Positions 22,301-34,300 of a stretch of DNA of 45,434 nucleotides are shown here, piece after piece. The position numbers were made by a program, and so were the translations under genes. Under the pieces are notes generated by a model, which worked only from the letters and a program-made list of their open reading frames with translations, did no database searches and was not told the DNA's origin. The stretch is from Hyphochytrium catenoides (Eukaryota; Sar; Hyphochytriomycetes; Hyphochytriales; Hyphochytriaceae): NCBI GenBank assembly GCA_900088475.1, contig FLMG01002197.1:1-45434 (forward strand). The letters are read 5' to 3'. Every line of letters begins with the position of its first letter. Positions within the stretch are counted from its first letter, which is position 1.

Positions 22301-25300
22301 GTGCTTTAATTGCCTATAAGGATCACTACCAGTACTCTCTTGCCCTTGAGAGCGTGGTAGTGGCGTTTAGGGCAATCCAGACTGAGAGACGAAGTCGAAA
22401 CATGTTCCAAGTGTGGGCTAAGTGGACAAGAGAAATGAAGAAAGCCAGAGTGACGTTTCATCTCTTTGGCAAGGCCGTGAGAAGGTTTTGGCTCTACAAG
22501 GTACACCGTGAAGCCTTAACTTTGTTTAGCCATTCTATGATCGGCTTCTTTAAATCGAATGCAGGGTACACGGTAGTCTCTACTGCTTCGTTAATAATCA
22601 ATTGCTCATCCTCCATTCCTAGTTGTCACGTCCCTTTTTCTTTACCAACTCCTGCCATTTTGAACGCCTACGAATAGCATTTTCCTTACTTCTTGGTTGT
22701 CAGTACCCGGACAACGAGATAGTGGTCGCTATGCAGCCGTCAAAATAGCGGCTCTTGCCGTGATTTGTCATATCTGCTGTGCGTGACGTGCTCCCTTACA
22801 CAACTTCCGGTTCCATATTCCGCTCAGATCTTATCCTGATAGTGACATTCCGCTCAATGCTTGGCAGGCCTTCAAAATCCTGGAGGATGCAATGAGAAGT
22901 AGGGCTATCGAGATGAAGGTTCGGCATCTGGTAGACAGAAGGCGACTTCTCCTGATGCAACAGGTGCTGCATGGCTGGAGAGCAGTCCATTCAACGGGAA
23001 GGATGGAACGAGACAGTGCAGCCGCCGTAGAGTTGAAGAGGCGTGTCCGTCTTCTTTTTGACAAGTGGCACCGATGGAGAGAGGTGAGATTCAATCTGTT
23101 AGTCGTGGTCCGTACTGAACTCACAGACACGGCCTGTCATGCTTCTGGCCATGGCCTTTGACACCGCGGATCACTAGATTTACAAGCAAAGAGTCCGTGC
23201 ACGAAACTTGACCTGGATACTCCGCCAAAGGCAGGATTTGAGATTAAAGTGCAGAGCTTTGAGATTCTGGGCGACATATGCGGAACGAACTCGTCATGTA
23301 AGGGGAGAGGCTGGCCACTGGCGTATATGCAACTGGGATAATGACGTACCCCGATTAAGCTGTACAAAGCGCCTCTTGGGCAGAGTGAAAATGGCAGTTG
23401 ATCTTAGAAGCAGTAATGGCTTAGTGGGTTTCGGGAAGGAAGAAGTTCAGCACCTAACATGCTCGCTAGGAGACACTCGTGGCCCAAGTGGTGCGGAGGA
23501 GGAGAAAGAAGAGGCTTGCTGCCCAATATCTTAGCCTCTGGCGCAACGTCACCGGCCAGCTCCTTAATCAGCGCCAACGGATGGCCCGGTTTGCGCTTCT
23601 TGTCCAGCGTATAATGGCAAGGACAGCTCTGAGGTGCTGGTCAACTGTCGTAGGGTAAGGAGACTAGACGGAATTATGACCTTTATCTCTAGCACTTGGC
23701 TCAGTTTACTTCTTTCTAAGTCTCTCATATTCTGTGCTTCCCTCTGTCTCTCTCTCTGTCTCTGTCTCTCTCTCTCTCTCTCTCTCTCCACTCCCCCGCC
23801 CCTCCCTCTTCTTCTCTTCCCTTTTTTTCTCTGCGTCTCTCAGCCTCTTTTTCAGTGCCTCCCCCTCTTTCCCTTTTTTGCTCGCACCGCTTCTTGGTAT
23901 GTTCGTTCGACCTTGAGAATTGTCTTTTGCCGAACTCCACTCACTGATTGGCCTTTTCCACTCTATAACTGTATTTACGGCTCTGCCTCAACCTTGATCA
24001 ATCTACACGGCTCCCTGCTTTCGTCTGCTGTTCCTACACTTCGGTGTTTGTTTCATGGGTGCTTCGTTGGCAGACCCTAACTACACGCTATTCATTAAAC
24101 TAGTGAACAGCTACGCACCGACCTTGCGGAGGCCTACTATGCAAGTAGAGTTAAAAGAAGTTGTTTCATGGCTTGGCTGCAACTTTCCCCAGGCAGCAGG
24201 TCGAAAGAGCCAGAAGAAGAGGCTGAGAAGGTTGAGACGGTAGGAGGTCGAGACCAACAGGCCTTGTCAGAGACAGAACAACTGGGTCACACGCTTGTGG
24301 TGGTGGAACAAAAATTGCGGTCTCTGGAGCCTTCGCTAGCCGAGGCGAAATATGACATGGTCAAGGAGGGGAGAGGTAGGGAGACCTTAATGATGCAGCG
24401 TCACTCGAGACCAACGGAGCATGGCGAGAGACATAAGAGACAGGAAGAGGTAGGTACCGTCTGTCGGTTAGACATTGAAAATGAAAACCTGTAAACGTCC
24501 TCAACGAATTGGGCCGTTTCCATAGAAAGGTCCGCGTTTACGTAACCTATTCAGACAGACTCCGGATCCCTCTTATCGGATCCTCCCACTCTTATTCTCC
24601 ACGCGTTTGTAGTTTCTTTCTTTTGCTTTCGTTCTCCTCCACACAACCTGTTGACCAGCAGGACCTCTAACCGCCACCTTTGCATCTAGGAGCGCAAGGA
24701 GCGGGCCTTCCATGGTCTGCGCCTAGAATATGAGCGCTGTGTCCTGCTGAAGGTAACACATATCGGTCGCGGAATACTGTCTGGCGTTCACTGCTTAACC
24801 TCGTGATCATCCCTCAAAGTATCCCACTGACTTCCTCGCCATCGTCTCTCTCATCTCTCAGGGCTCTTTTTCTAACCTCAGTGATAGGATAACACATTTT
24901 CTAGCGTGGCTGATTGACTGTCTCACTGCCCTCTTTGGCTCTCCCTATTCTTAGGAGTGCGCTCTTGAACACTATCGTTATCAAACGCTACGCAAGTTTC
25001 TTCTCTACTTGCACGAGGCTGCCATTATCAGTGCATTCATCCGTAAACGGGGCAAGAAGCTGATTCGTAGTCTCTCCACCCTTTCTCTGCTCTCTATCAA
25101 GCGGAGAGTTGGCAACTCTTCCCTTGTTGACAGAGAGATAAAGATGCGATTCTTCCAGCACCTGCAGGCCAATACATATCTGTCGCGGCTGGAGAGACAT
25201 GCCCGCCAGAAAATGAATGCTAAGGGAAGGAGAGATGAAAACCCAGTACTCTCTATCTCTACGCTTGTAGGGAATGATATCGATATCAAAGCAGAGTTGG

Positions 25301-25377
25301 GTTCAGTTGAAGATTTATTAGCCATGTTAGAGCATAAACCAGGGCATGGGATCGGCAGCTGGACACTTGCGGCCTGA
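19313..25377 (+). CDS. SFI1-like centrin-binding helical repeat protein
   Basis: Sfi1 proteins form long helices that carry centrin at centrosomes, basal bodies or spindle poles. Roughly twenty exons repeat the pattern Phe/Leu-x-x-Trp with Arg/Lys-rich spacers. In-phase exons include 19313-19721, 19778-19820, 20063-20129, 20231-20313, 20374-20449, 20548-20652, 20823-20940, 21159-21192, 21241-21387, 21574-21712, 21957-22137, 22259-22500, 22868-23083 and 23187-23297. Further exons lie at about 23480-23656, 24103-24450, 24691-24752 and 24954-25377. Repeat cores seen: LLGRWWVQSRARKL, SFHYWVAEVKAL, TFFAWKANQDE, AFWHLQRAVKAS, FWSVWQLRGAQ, FFHLWLERFSQ, MFQVWAKWTREM and LFDKWHRWRE. The last exon has a charged coiled coil ending WTLAA. 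Exon edges after 23297 are uncertain. An intron near 23740 carries a CT tract. The stop lies 87 bp from the facing SLC44 stop. Confidence 0.84.
23741..23789. repeat. Intronic (CT)n microsatellite
   Basis: CT/TCTG dinucleotide tract inside a large intron of the SFI1-like gene, pyrimidine on the coding strand. It generates Ser/Leu-rich false open frames in all directions. Confidence 0.9.
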
Positions 25378-25464
25378 AGAGCTAGCACCCTGTGCCGGCG
25401 GCGAGGTAGGACGAGTAATACCGGAAGTTGAACGGGGATAGAAGATTTATGACGGAGATAGTGG

Positions 25465-27774
25465 CTAGACTTGGTGAAAGCCACAACCTGCGAAGATACT
25501 GGGATGTGCCTGCTGCCAAGATGCGACTAAGTAGTTGTACAGCGCGGGCTGGTGGCTTGCGAAGGCTGCAGGGTCCTCTGCGAAGCAGACGAAGATCGTA
25601 TGAAGCGCTGCCTCAATAACAGAGAAGAAGATAGAGGCCACCCCTACAATGAAAGAGTGCCCGACCCGGCAGATACGTTGAAGAAGGGCGTAGACGAGAT
25701 AGAATAAAGAGGGAGAAGAGGTTGGTTAGCCAGGGAGCCAGCGTCAACGGAGTCTACGGCCTATGGGTCTAATGCACCGCAAGGCATGGTCTTCCAGGGA
25801 AGGAGGAGCTGATAGATCAAGCTTAGGCGGGTTCAAGCTAGCAAACAGAGCCAAGTGCAAAATGAATCATTAAAGATAGGGCATTGTGCCCCAGAAGACT
25901 GACGAACTGTCTTGGGCGAGATGTGAAGCTGACAGACACGAGAGGTGACAAACCTAGTCCGACTATGAGCCCCGAGAGTCCAAGAATCAGCCATGCATCA
26001 CTATTGCCAAACCAGTCGCTTAATCCAATGACACCGGCCAGGACGCCGACTGTTGCGCCGATGGAAAAAGCGAAGAGGAAGAGGACCCAGCCAACCAGAT
26101 TATCATTGATGACAGCTGTCCATCCGCGGCTCTTGAAGAGGTGCATCACAGAGCGGCAGGAATCTATATAAGACATACCGTATATGCCTGAAAGGGAGTC
26201 AGAAAGGTCAGCCTTCAGGAGGCGGCGCAGAATTGATAGATCCAAAAGAGATTAACGTCAGGCTATAAACTCTTTCGGCACGTGTGCGAATAATGAGAGA
26301 CGGGATCTTGCTGGTCCTTGGCCCCCTGTACCGGTCAATGGACAAAGATAACGATGCCTTACCAATATAGACGAAGCCCCAGCGGTTAAGGTAGTCCAAG
26401 AGATCCGCCATATATGAGGCAAGGCATGACAGCAGACAGCCCAAAGCGCCTTCCCTTTGTTTCTTCAAATAGTCCTTCAAGCTTTCGAGGATTGCAGCCA
26501 CCAAGCTTCCGAACGCAATGGAACCCAACGAAGTGGTTATGGCTCTCTTGAACGCTCCCAGTGTATTGGAGCGCTGATTGAACCAGTACGCCGCAACACT
26601 GCCTGCAGTAGTAGTGATCTGGATATTCTTGATGGTCAGGGCGCCAAAGTAGAAGGCCAAGACCATGGCAAAGTATCCCACTCCATTCATGTTGCCGCCT
26701 GTACCGCTGCAAGGCGCATTCTCGCACTGCTTCTCCTCAACGTTCACCATCACGCCAAACATGGCGACGCACCAGATCACCACGAACACCAGCTGCACCG
26801 CCTCGATCAGCAGTGCTATTAGAAAGACTCCCCACTCGACCCGTACAGCCTCACAAGAGACACTTAAGAATGAATTGTCAGAAAAGGATGAAGCTACTTG
26901 GGAAGCTAGACGATGAGAGGCATTAGCTGAACTTAAGGAGTGAACTACGATGGAGAGTGCAGGTTGGTGCAGTTGCAAAGGGAGTGTATCGCATAGAGCA
27001 GACAATAGCGGGGGAGTCGCTCTCTCTATTCTCACCTCAGCATGGCGCTAGCAAAGGGAATTCTCTTCTTGACCGCCTGGAAGTAGCAGCAAAGCATGGT
27101 CATCATTAACAAGAGGAAGGCCAGGGCTACGTACTCGCCCATGATAGCCAAGACGAGTCCGCCCGCTGCATAGAGCCCCAGCATGAAGATCATGGAGCCT
27201 TTGATGATCATCTTTGCATGCCTAATCATAGCGTATACTGCTAACAGGGCTAAAGATGCAGCCACCACCGCCATGCCCAAGAGAACAAGGATAACTTTCC
27301 AGCCTTCGTTTTGGCCATCACTATTAGGGTCCGATTTCTCCACTCCAGAGAGGCGAGGGACGCCATAAATGGCAGCTACCGCGATGATAGCAAGTATGTC
27401 AACAATGAAGAAAAATGCGAATATGGGGTCTCTGGAGAGAGAAGGGGAGCGACGTGCGAGAGAAGCAGCACCAGGTGAGTCAGGCATTGTGCTTTCATCT
27501 GCCACTATTCCCTCCCGTCCTTGATCTCTCCCTCCTTGTGGTCCACCCCTTCTTCAGCAAAAATATCCTCTGTCGCTCCTGCTTCTTCTTCTTTCCCCTC
27601 GCTTCCTCTGTTTTTCTCTTTCCTTTTCACTGTTTTCTCATTCTCGTCTCTCCCTATCTCTCGTCTCCTCCCTCTTTTTCTGCCCTTCTCCTTCGTTATC
27701 CCGCTTGCTGGCTCCAGCTTAGACTTACTTGCAGATACTTTGCGAGAGCTGTTGCGGTCTGATTGGGGCGACAT
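25465..27774 (-). CDS. Choline-transporter-like protein (SLC44/CTL, PNS1-like)
   Basis: Multi-pass plasma-membrane family implicated in choline and ethanolamine transport. Five exons, 27729-27774, 27036-27504, 26363-26862, 25954-26187 and 25465-25643, join in phase to 475 residues, close to the fungal PNS1 size and shorter than animal CTLs. About ten hydrophobic segments are visible, beginning IFAFFFIVDILAIIAVAAIY. Family hallmarks: RIPFASAML, an AVRVEWGVFLIALLIEAVQ helix, YWFNQRS, AFKRAITTSLGSIAFGSL, WGFVYIGIYGMSYIDSCR and the C-terminal SIFFSVIEAALHTIFVCFAE. The Cys-rich loop between segments is short (QCENAPCSGTGG). Exon 1 (MSPQSDRNSSRKVSA) is inferred: its last base plus the first two bases of exon 2 recreate an ATG, so translation could also start at Met 22 of the model (27487). 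Confidence 0.92.
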
Positions 27775-28204
27775 CTAGGGTCTTCATTTTGAGCTCCAAA
27801 GTCATCTTTCCAGCTTCTGCTTTAGATAGTTCAAATAGTGTGGAAGGAGTATGTGACAAGGGTCAATGCGGGCCCACTCTGGAGTTCCAAAGCTCTGACG
27901 TCAAGTCGGTCCGGCAGCCCAGACCGCTGGCTTCAAGTAAGGAGCTTTCTTGCTGATAATTCAGGTTGCTCTCAGGCTGACGACCTGTGTCTATCTGTGA
28001 CTACGACAGTCCCTAATCACTCTATCAATTATTCTTTACTCACAATAATGTTCTGCCTTTCAGTTGCTCTTACTTTTCCTCTTCATCGCTATCGGAGTTC
28101 CATTCATCTCAATCCTCAGCGTCCTAGGCCAGTTAGCTGCTCTTGCCCCTCCTTTCTTCAATCAATCTATTCCTGCGTCTCTCTCAACCTCCTCTCCCGC
28201 ACCC

Positions 28205-28234
28205 CCTCTTTCTCTCTCTCTCTCTCTCTCTGGG

Positions 28235-28267
<33 letters not shown>

Positions 28268-28275
28268 ACTCTCCG
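28205..28275. repeat. (CT)n microsatellite
   Basis: Nearly perfect CT dinucleotide tract with a GGGT interruption. It is the source of Ser/Leu-rich spurious frames on this strand. Confidence 0.92.
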
Positions 28276-29428
28276 CCTCTATCGTGGTCACTGTATCTCC
28301 TTCAGCATGCTTCTATCTTCCGCGGGGCCTCTTTCTGTCTCACTCACTCACTGGCCTTCCGTGTGTGCCGCGCTCGCTGGAGTGCACCTCAGAATTTGTT
28401 GACCAGATAACAGACCATCAATCACAAACCCCATGACCCGGGTCTTAGAGCCCGAGACCTTTGAGATTAGCTTACAACGTCAATAGGAATTGATTGTGGA
28501 GAGGCTCGGGTAAGGCATAGAGCCCGGGTCAATCGAGAAGGGGAAGATTTCTCTGCAATCTTGAATCATTGGGTAAATGGCAAGTCCGAGTCCATCGGTA
28601 TAAAAGAAAGGCTAATAGGAAAGCTAAAGGCAGTGATTCTTTCGCTGAATTCTTTCTTGTTGAAGTTGAATGTTTCACCGCCCTGTAACGGACGTTTGAC
28701 GCCAATTTTGTCCACCGCAGCATCGTAGACTAGATATTATTAGAAGGCGATGGAAGCGTGACGAAAGCCAAGAAGAGCTGGGAACAGGATGACGAAAGCT
28801 CGACCACCGAGAGGAAGAGAGTGTCAGCAGAGCGGCCCTGGGCGAGACACATTTAAAGAGCTGGATGATGATGTTCCATCAAGGGTTGTTCGATAGGTGT
28901 CACTTTGATAGGTATGTATACGCGGGCAGCAAACCAAAGGGTCTGGACTAAAGTGTGAGAAGCTTTGCCACTTTAAAGCCTGTTGATCCCCTAATCCAAA
29001 GGATGTGAAGCCCTTGAATTACCAAGCGTTCTGGGTCTTGAGCCTTTCCCTACTCAACGCCTACTGCCGTGAAACCCATGATACGTGTTCAACTAAGTCT
29101 ATGCCTCGCCGTCCCGAGAATTGATTCTTGGGTGTTCTCATGCTGAACAACCAGAAGATGGAATACTAAACAGCTCTGCCGAAAGAACACTTACGACAGT
29201 CAGTTTGAAAAAAAAAACACCATCACCGGCGCTGCGACAAAGAAAATATTTTGAGGTTCTAATGTGATCAGAGCTGACTCATTATTCCAAAAGCAAGATC
29301 ACCCGCCCTAGAGCGAGGAGCGGTTGAAGAATAGGGGCTGCCGCAGCGGTCAGAATCTAAGATACCACCATGCCTTCTTAGCGGGGACTTGTAACTCATG
29401 GGCAAAAGATCTTTAGGCACGATCGCAG

Positions 29429-29510
29429 TAGTAGGGTTCCTATATAAGAAGGCAGAGCTATCATAGTAGGGTTCCTATATAAGAAGGCAGAGCTATCATA
29501 GTAGGGTTCC
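29429..29510. repeat. 35-bp tandem repeat with TATA-like core
   Basis: Two exact 35-bp units (29429-29463 and 29464-29498) are followed by a partial third copy that starts TAGTAGGGTTCC and then jumps 15 bases to AGAGCTAT. Each full unit contains CCTATATAAGAAG, which resembles a TATA box. It lies about 1 kb upstream of the LRRC40 start. Promoter function is a guess. Confidence 0.85.
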
Positions 29511-29940
29511 AGAGCTATACGCTCGCCGCTGCAGACGGCCGCTTATCGCCCTCACATAGATGCTGCTGCATCATAGCATCCCTGCTTGCTTTGAGTTACC
29601 TGTAGAACAGTTCTTTCCTTACGACAATAATATTATCGTTAAGGTGCAAGGCAGATGTTAGCTTCGTGAAGTTGTGGTATCTTATGTGTCTCCTAGAAAG
29701 AGGTTTTTGCTAAATTAGGAGCCAAATGGATCTACAGCTCCTGGGTTTCGGGAGTATCGTTTACTTTACTGCATTGCTTTAGGCATGGGGGAGAGGTGAG
29801 GCGGGAATGTAAGGGATATGAAAAGTTTCTGTAGAAAAACAGAGTGGGAGACAGAGTAAGGGAGAGAGACAAGCCGACACAAGATTATGGGACAAAATAG
29901 AGAGCGTCAGATTGTGTAAGACAGACAGATGGGGCAAGAG

Positions 29941-30108
29941 AGCAGAGAGAGAAAGGATAGAACGACGGAAGAGAGGGGGAGGGGGAGAAAGGGGAGGAGA
30001 AAGAGGTAGCGGGAGAGAGAGAGAGAGAGTAAGAGGAAGAGAGGAGAGAGAGAGAGACATAAAGACACAGAGAGACAGAGAGAGAGAGACAGAGAGAGAG
30101 AGAGAGAC

Positions 30109-30143
<35 letters not shown>
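29941..30143. repeat. (GA)n microsatellite ending at an assembly gap
   Basis: A purine-only GA/GAGACA tract of about 200 bp that becomes a pure GA run and stops exactly at the N block. The repeat very probably caused the assembly break, so its real length is unknown. Confidence 0.93.
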
Positions 30144-30168
30144 NNNNNNNNNNNNNNNNNNNNNNNNN
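30144..30168. other. Assembly gap (25 N)
   Basis: A run of 25 undetermined bases directly at the end of the pure GA repeat. Any open frame translated through it is meaningless. Confidence 0.99.
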
Positions 30169-30431
30169 AGAATACTTTCTGCTGCAGACTCAACGAGCTG
30201 GAGGGCGTGCGACACAAAGAACCTATCATCGCGGTAGCTCTCTAGTGAAGGGAGACCCAGGCCTTGCCGTCCTTCCACAGCGCCTTGGCGCAGAGTCTCA
30301 TCGTCCTATTAGTAGGAGATCGACACCAGAGCTGGTCTCTCCTCTTTCTCTACTTCTCTTTCTCCCTTATTCATCTCGACCACCAGCTATAGACTGGGCT
30401 TGACAGAAGGGAAGAAGAGAAAGAGACTACG

Positions 30432-30599
30432 ATGATTCCTGCTCCAAATCTCTCTCGAGTCTACCGACAGGCGCGATCCTCAGGGCAGATTAGCCTCGTC
30501 TCCAGAGATCTTAAGCACTTTCCTCCTGAGGTCTGCTCTTTGCTGGAGCGCTTGGAGCCGGTGCGGTGACTCTATCTGTCTCTCTCCTCTTCCGTCCCC

Positions 30600-30630
<31 letters not shown>

Positions 30631-30994
30631 ACTCTCTCTCTCTCTCTTCCTACATCCTTTTCATACCCGCAGACTTTCTCTCTCTCTCTCTCTCTTCAGC
30701 CTCTCTCTCTGTCCAGCCTTCCTCCCTCTGTTTTCTAACGAGAGCTGTTCCCTTCCACATCGTCATAGGATGAGAAGTTTTGGGAGTGTCTGGATCTGAC
30801 GAAGGCTGACCTCAGGTCTGATCTTGCATAAGAGAAACGTCAAGAAGTGCTTCCCAGCCGACCCAGATTTCTCTTCCTCTCGCCTCCGCGCTCTATTCTC
30901 TCTTTGCAGTATCTTGAGTGATCTTTCTTTCCTCTTCTGCTGGTGAACTTTGTGGGCTTTTGTCAGTGGACTGAAGGCTAGGGCTTGGTTTGAC

Positions 30995-31037
<43 letters not shown>

Positions 31038-31315
31038 TCTGTCTCTCTGCGGCAGTCACAACCAAATTCCAGCTATTCCTCCTGAGATCAATAAGCTCAT
31101 TGCCTTGACCTCTCTCAAGCTGAGCCACAACAGCATCTCTTCGCTCCCACCCGAGCTCTTTGAAGTTCGGACGCTAACTTATCTAGACCTCAGCCAGTGA
31201 GTGATAAGACCAACTTCTGTCCTCGGCCCTTCCCATCTCACTCTCTCTCTCTCTCTCTCTCCCTGTCTTTCTCTGTCATCTCTGTCTCCCTCTATATATG
31301 CTTCCCTTTATATCT

Positions 31316-31360
<45 letters not shown>

Positions 31361-34300
31361 CCCCTTTATCCATCTTCCCTTATAGACTATTGTTGCCACT
31401 TTATCTGGGCTGGGTCCATCACTGTCATTGCTCCATACTCTCTGCTCTGTCTTATACGTATACGGCGCGATGGTTACCTCCCTACTCACTCTTGGATTGA
31501 GCAGCAATAAGCTTAATGGAGACTTTCCGCCAGCGCTCGGCAATCTGCAGGCGCTAACAGAGATATCACTAGCAGAGAATCAGCTGACATCCCTTCCAGA
31601 TTCTCTGACAGGTAGGAAGCCGGTGCACCAACTTCAAAGAAACCGTGCTAGATAATGGGAAGAGAGGAGTTGGAGAGGAGAGAGACACACACAGAGGAAG
31701 AGACTGAGGTGGAAGGCACGAAACGAGAAATGGAGCGGTAGCTGCAAGCTCATAATTATTTTTTAGAGCTCGGGCAGCTGGAGAAACTGAATGTCGATCA
31801 GAACCGCCTGAGCAGCGTCCCGTCAGGAATTGGTATGACCATGACTATTGCCCAACCTTTTTCAGTCTCCTCTTCTCCTGGGCTCTCTCTTCTTCCCTCT
31901 TGACCCAATCTGCATTCCTCTTCCTCTGGCTGGATATGCGATGTCTTTCTCTTACGGAGTCTTTCTCGTCTCCTTCAGCTCCTTCCAGTCTTTGACTTGC
32001 TTCCTGCCCCCCTATGGATTATCTTCCTTCTGACCATGGCCCGATAAAGGCTCTCTGCAAGCGCTTCAGCAGCTCATTCTCAAGAATAATCTTATAACCT
32101 CGGTGCCACAGTCCATTGGAAATTTACCCATTCTTAAGCTCCTGGAGGTGCGAACCATGTAGCCTCCTTCTCTCTTGCCCAGTGCCTGCCTACTTTCATC
32201 CTACGATTGCCCTTCTAACTTCACCTAAGGATTGATACCTCTAATAGTCGTCTTCTGTGCCATCCTCTTCTCTTCTCCCTCCCTTCCTGGTGGTCCAGCT
32301 CAATAGGAATAGGTTAACCCAGCTCCCTGACTCTCTGGCCAACCTTCGCTCGCTAACCTACCTGGATCTGAGGGAGAACCGCCTCCAAGGGTTTCCCAAA
32401 CTTCCAGCTACACCGAGCCTAGCCCAAGTCTTCCTCGGTCCGTTGTTCGACTACATTACTGGCCCTTAGGTCATCACATTCCTCAGCCTCTCTGCCCTTG
32501 GTCCCTTTCTCTCTCGTTCTTCAAACTCGTTAGAGTTTCTCTGCTTTCTCCCCGATCTCCCTAAGTCCATTCTCTCTTTTCTTATTCTTCGCCGTACGTA
32601 CAGGGTTCAACTCTATTCAAACAGTGCGAGGCGACCTCCTACGGAGCCTAGGCAAAAGTGTGACTGTGCTAGACCTCAGAGACAACTCAATCCAGGCTCT
32701 GCCACCTGAGATCTGCCTCCTGGAAAACTTGAAAACGCTTGACGTGTCGAACAATGATCTCTCAGATATACCGGCTGGTGGGATCCCACTGCCTATCGCC
32801 TCCAATCTTCATGATCCCTCTCTCCTTTCCTCTTACGCGTTTGTCTTTGAGTCTATTTCTGCCCTTTTTGTTCTCTTTCTCTCTCTCCCTTTGTTTATCT
32901 ATGTTCCACGTGCACCACTTGCTTGAGAAGCTGCGGCTGTCTGACTCGTGGGGATGCTTCTCTGCAGGTTTGGGGTACCTGAAGTATTTGAATAGAATAG
33001 CAGTGGATGGCAACCCCTTAAGGTTAGCGTAGGCCTGAAAATTCTCCAGACACCTCTTCTGACGGGCATTGTTTCCCTTTTTGGCTCCTCCACTAACGCC
33101 CTTGTATCACTGCCTGTCTCTGTATCCTTTGGGGTGCCCTTCTGCTTTCTCTGGTGTACGTCTTTCAACTGTAGAGCAATACGCAGAGGAGTGGCGACAG
33201 GCGGTATTGAAGTACTGAAAAAGTATCTTCGGAGCCGTGGGCCGCCTCCAGAAGGGATTGACGCCTTGCCTATGGTTAGCCAAGCCTGTCTACCTCCCCT
33301 TACAGTCCTCCTAATAGAGGGTAAATTTATATTCCCTATTCGGACAGGATGATGACCATTTTGCGCCGCAAGCTGGAGACCCTGCAGCGGGACAGACTTT
33401 AGATCTCAATGTCTGGGTTAGGGATGCCAGAGCAAGTGGAAAGCTAGAGTTGGAAGGCGCAAAGTCAGTATATATAGCTCATTTTTCTCCCTCTTTTCTC
33501 TCAAAGTAGTCATTTCGTGCCAGGATATTGCTAAGGTTCCCTTGCCGAACAATAGCGGCGTTCGATGATCCTTACGTTTCTCTTGTGTTCAGGCTAACGG
33601 CGATCCCAGCTGATGTACTGGCAGACGTCACTCTGCGTGACTCCCTGACCGCCATGAAGCTCTCGAAGAACCAGATCGCAGAATTCCCGGAGTCGTTGCG
33701 CACCTTCAATGCTCTAAAGGTCATTACATCGCCGTTCTTTCACGCTCTGTTCTCCGCTAGCCCTAAAGCTTTGTCACGCCTTAATGTATTCTCTTTTGCA
33801 AAATCTCATGCTACCGCTCCAGGCCCTTCAGCTTGAAGACAACCAGCTTGCAGAAGTGCCAGAATGGATTGGGGATATGTTGGCACTGCAGGAGCTGAAC
33901 CTCAGAAAGAACTCTATTATGTCCGGCGGCTTCTTAGAGTTAAGAAGTAAAGAGTTACAAGTTGCCAGCACGCTTGTCGTAAGTGAACTGGCTCCCGATC
34001 TCAGGCGGAGCACGGAGGCTCTCTATGCTCGTCCTACTTACATCTCTCCACATTGCCCCTTCCTAAGTAACCTCAGTAGCTCTAGTGCCTTTCGTCTATA
34101 GAGTCTCTCCGCCGTCTCATTATTTTGCCGGCACTGCATCATGTAGGAGCTCAATCTAAGCGCCAATCGGCTGAGCAAGGTGCCAGCAGTGGTGTTTGTC
34201 TTAGACTCTCTCCGGTCTCTGTATTTGAGCTTCAACAGCATCACCTCCATCGAAGATTTACCGTGGAGGACCACATTGAAGAAATTGAACATCCTAGACC

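Larger units (their letters stand above)
27775..30431. other. Long microsatellite-rich divergent spacer
   Basis: The largest gene-poor stretch in the window (about 2.6 kb), between the divergent SLC44 and LRRC40 genes. It holds a CT tract (28205-28275), a 35-bp tandem repeat with TATA-like cores (about 29429-29510), a long GA tract (29941-30143) and a gap (30144-30168). A 10-bp palindrome, GACCCGGGTC, lies near 28435. Short open frames elsewhere are repeat-derived or lack family character. Confidence 0.6.

Noticed and set aside
27505-27774. Uninterrupted 89-codon Lys/Glu-rich frame as the start of the SLC44 gene
   Set aside because: It ends in a stop before the transporter. Splicing from 27729 to 27504 uses only its first 15 codons and rebuilds an ATG in frame, which is more coherent.
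29429-29510. CRISPR-like array
   Set aside because: The repeats are directly adjacent with no unique spacers, and the genome is nuclear eukaryotic.
29779-30403. Open frames across the GA tract and gap
   Set aside because: Dinucleotide repeat artefacts, and they pass through unknown bases.
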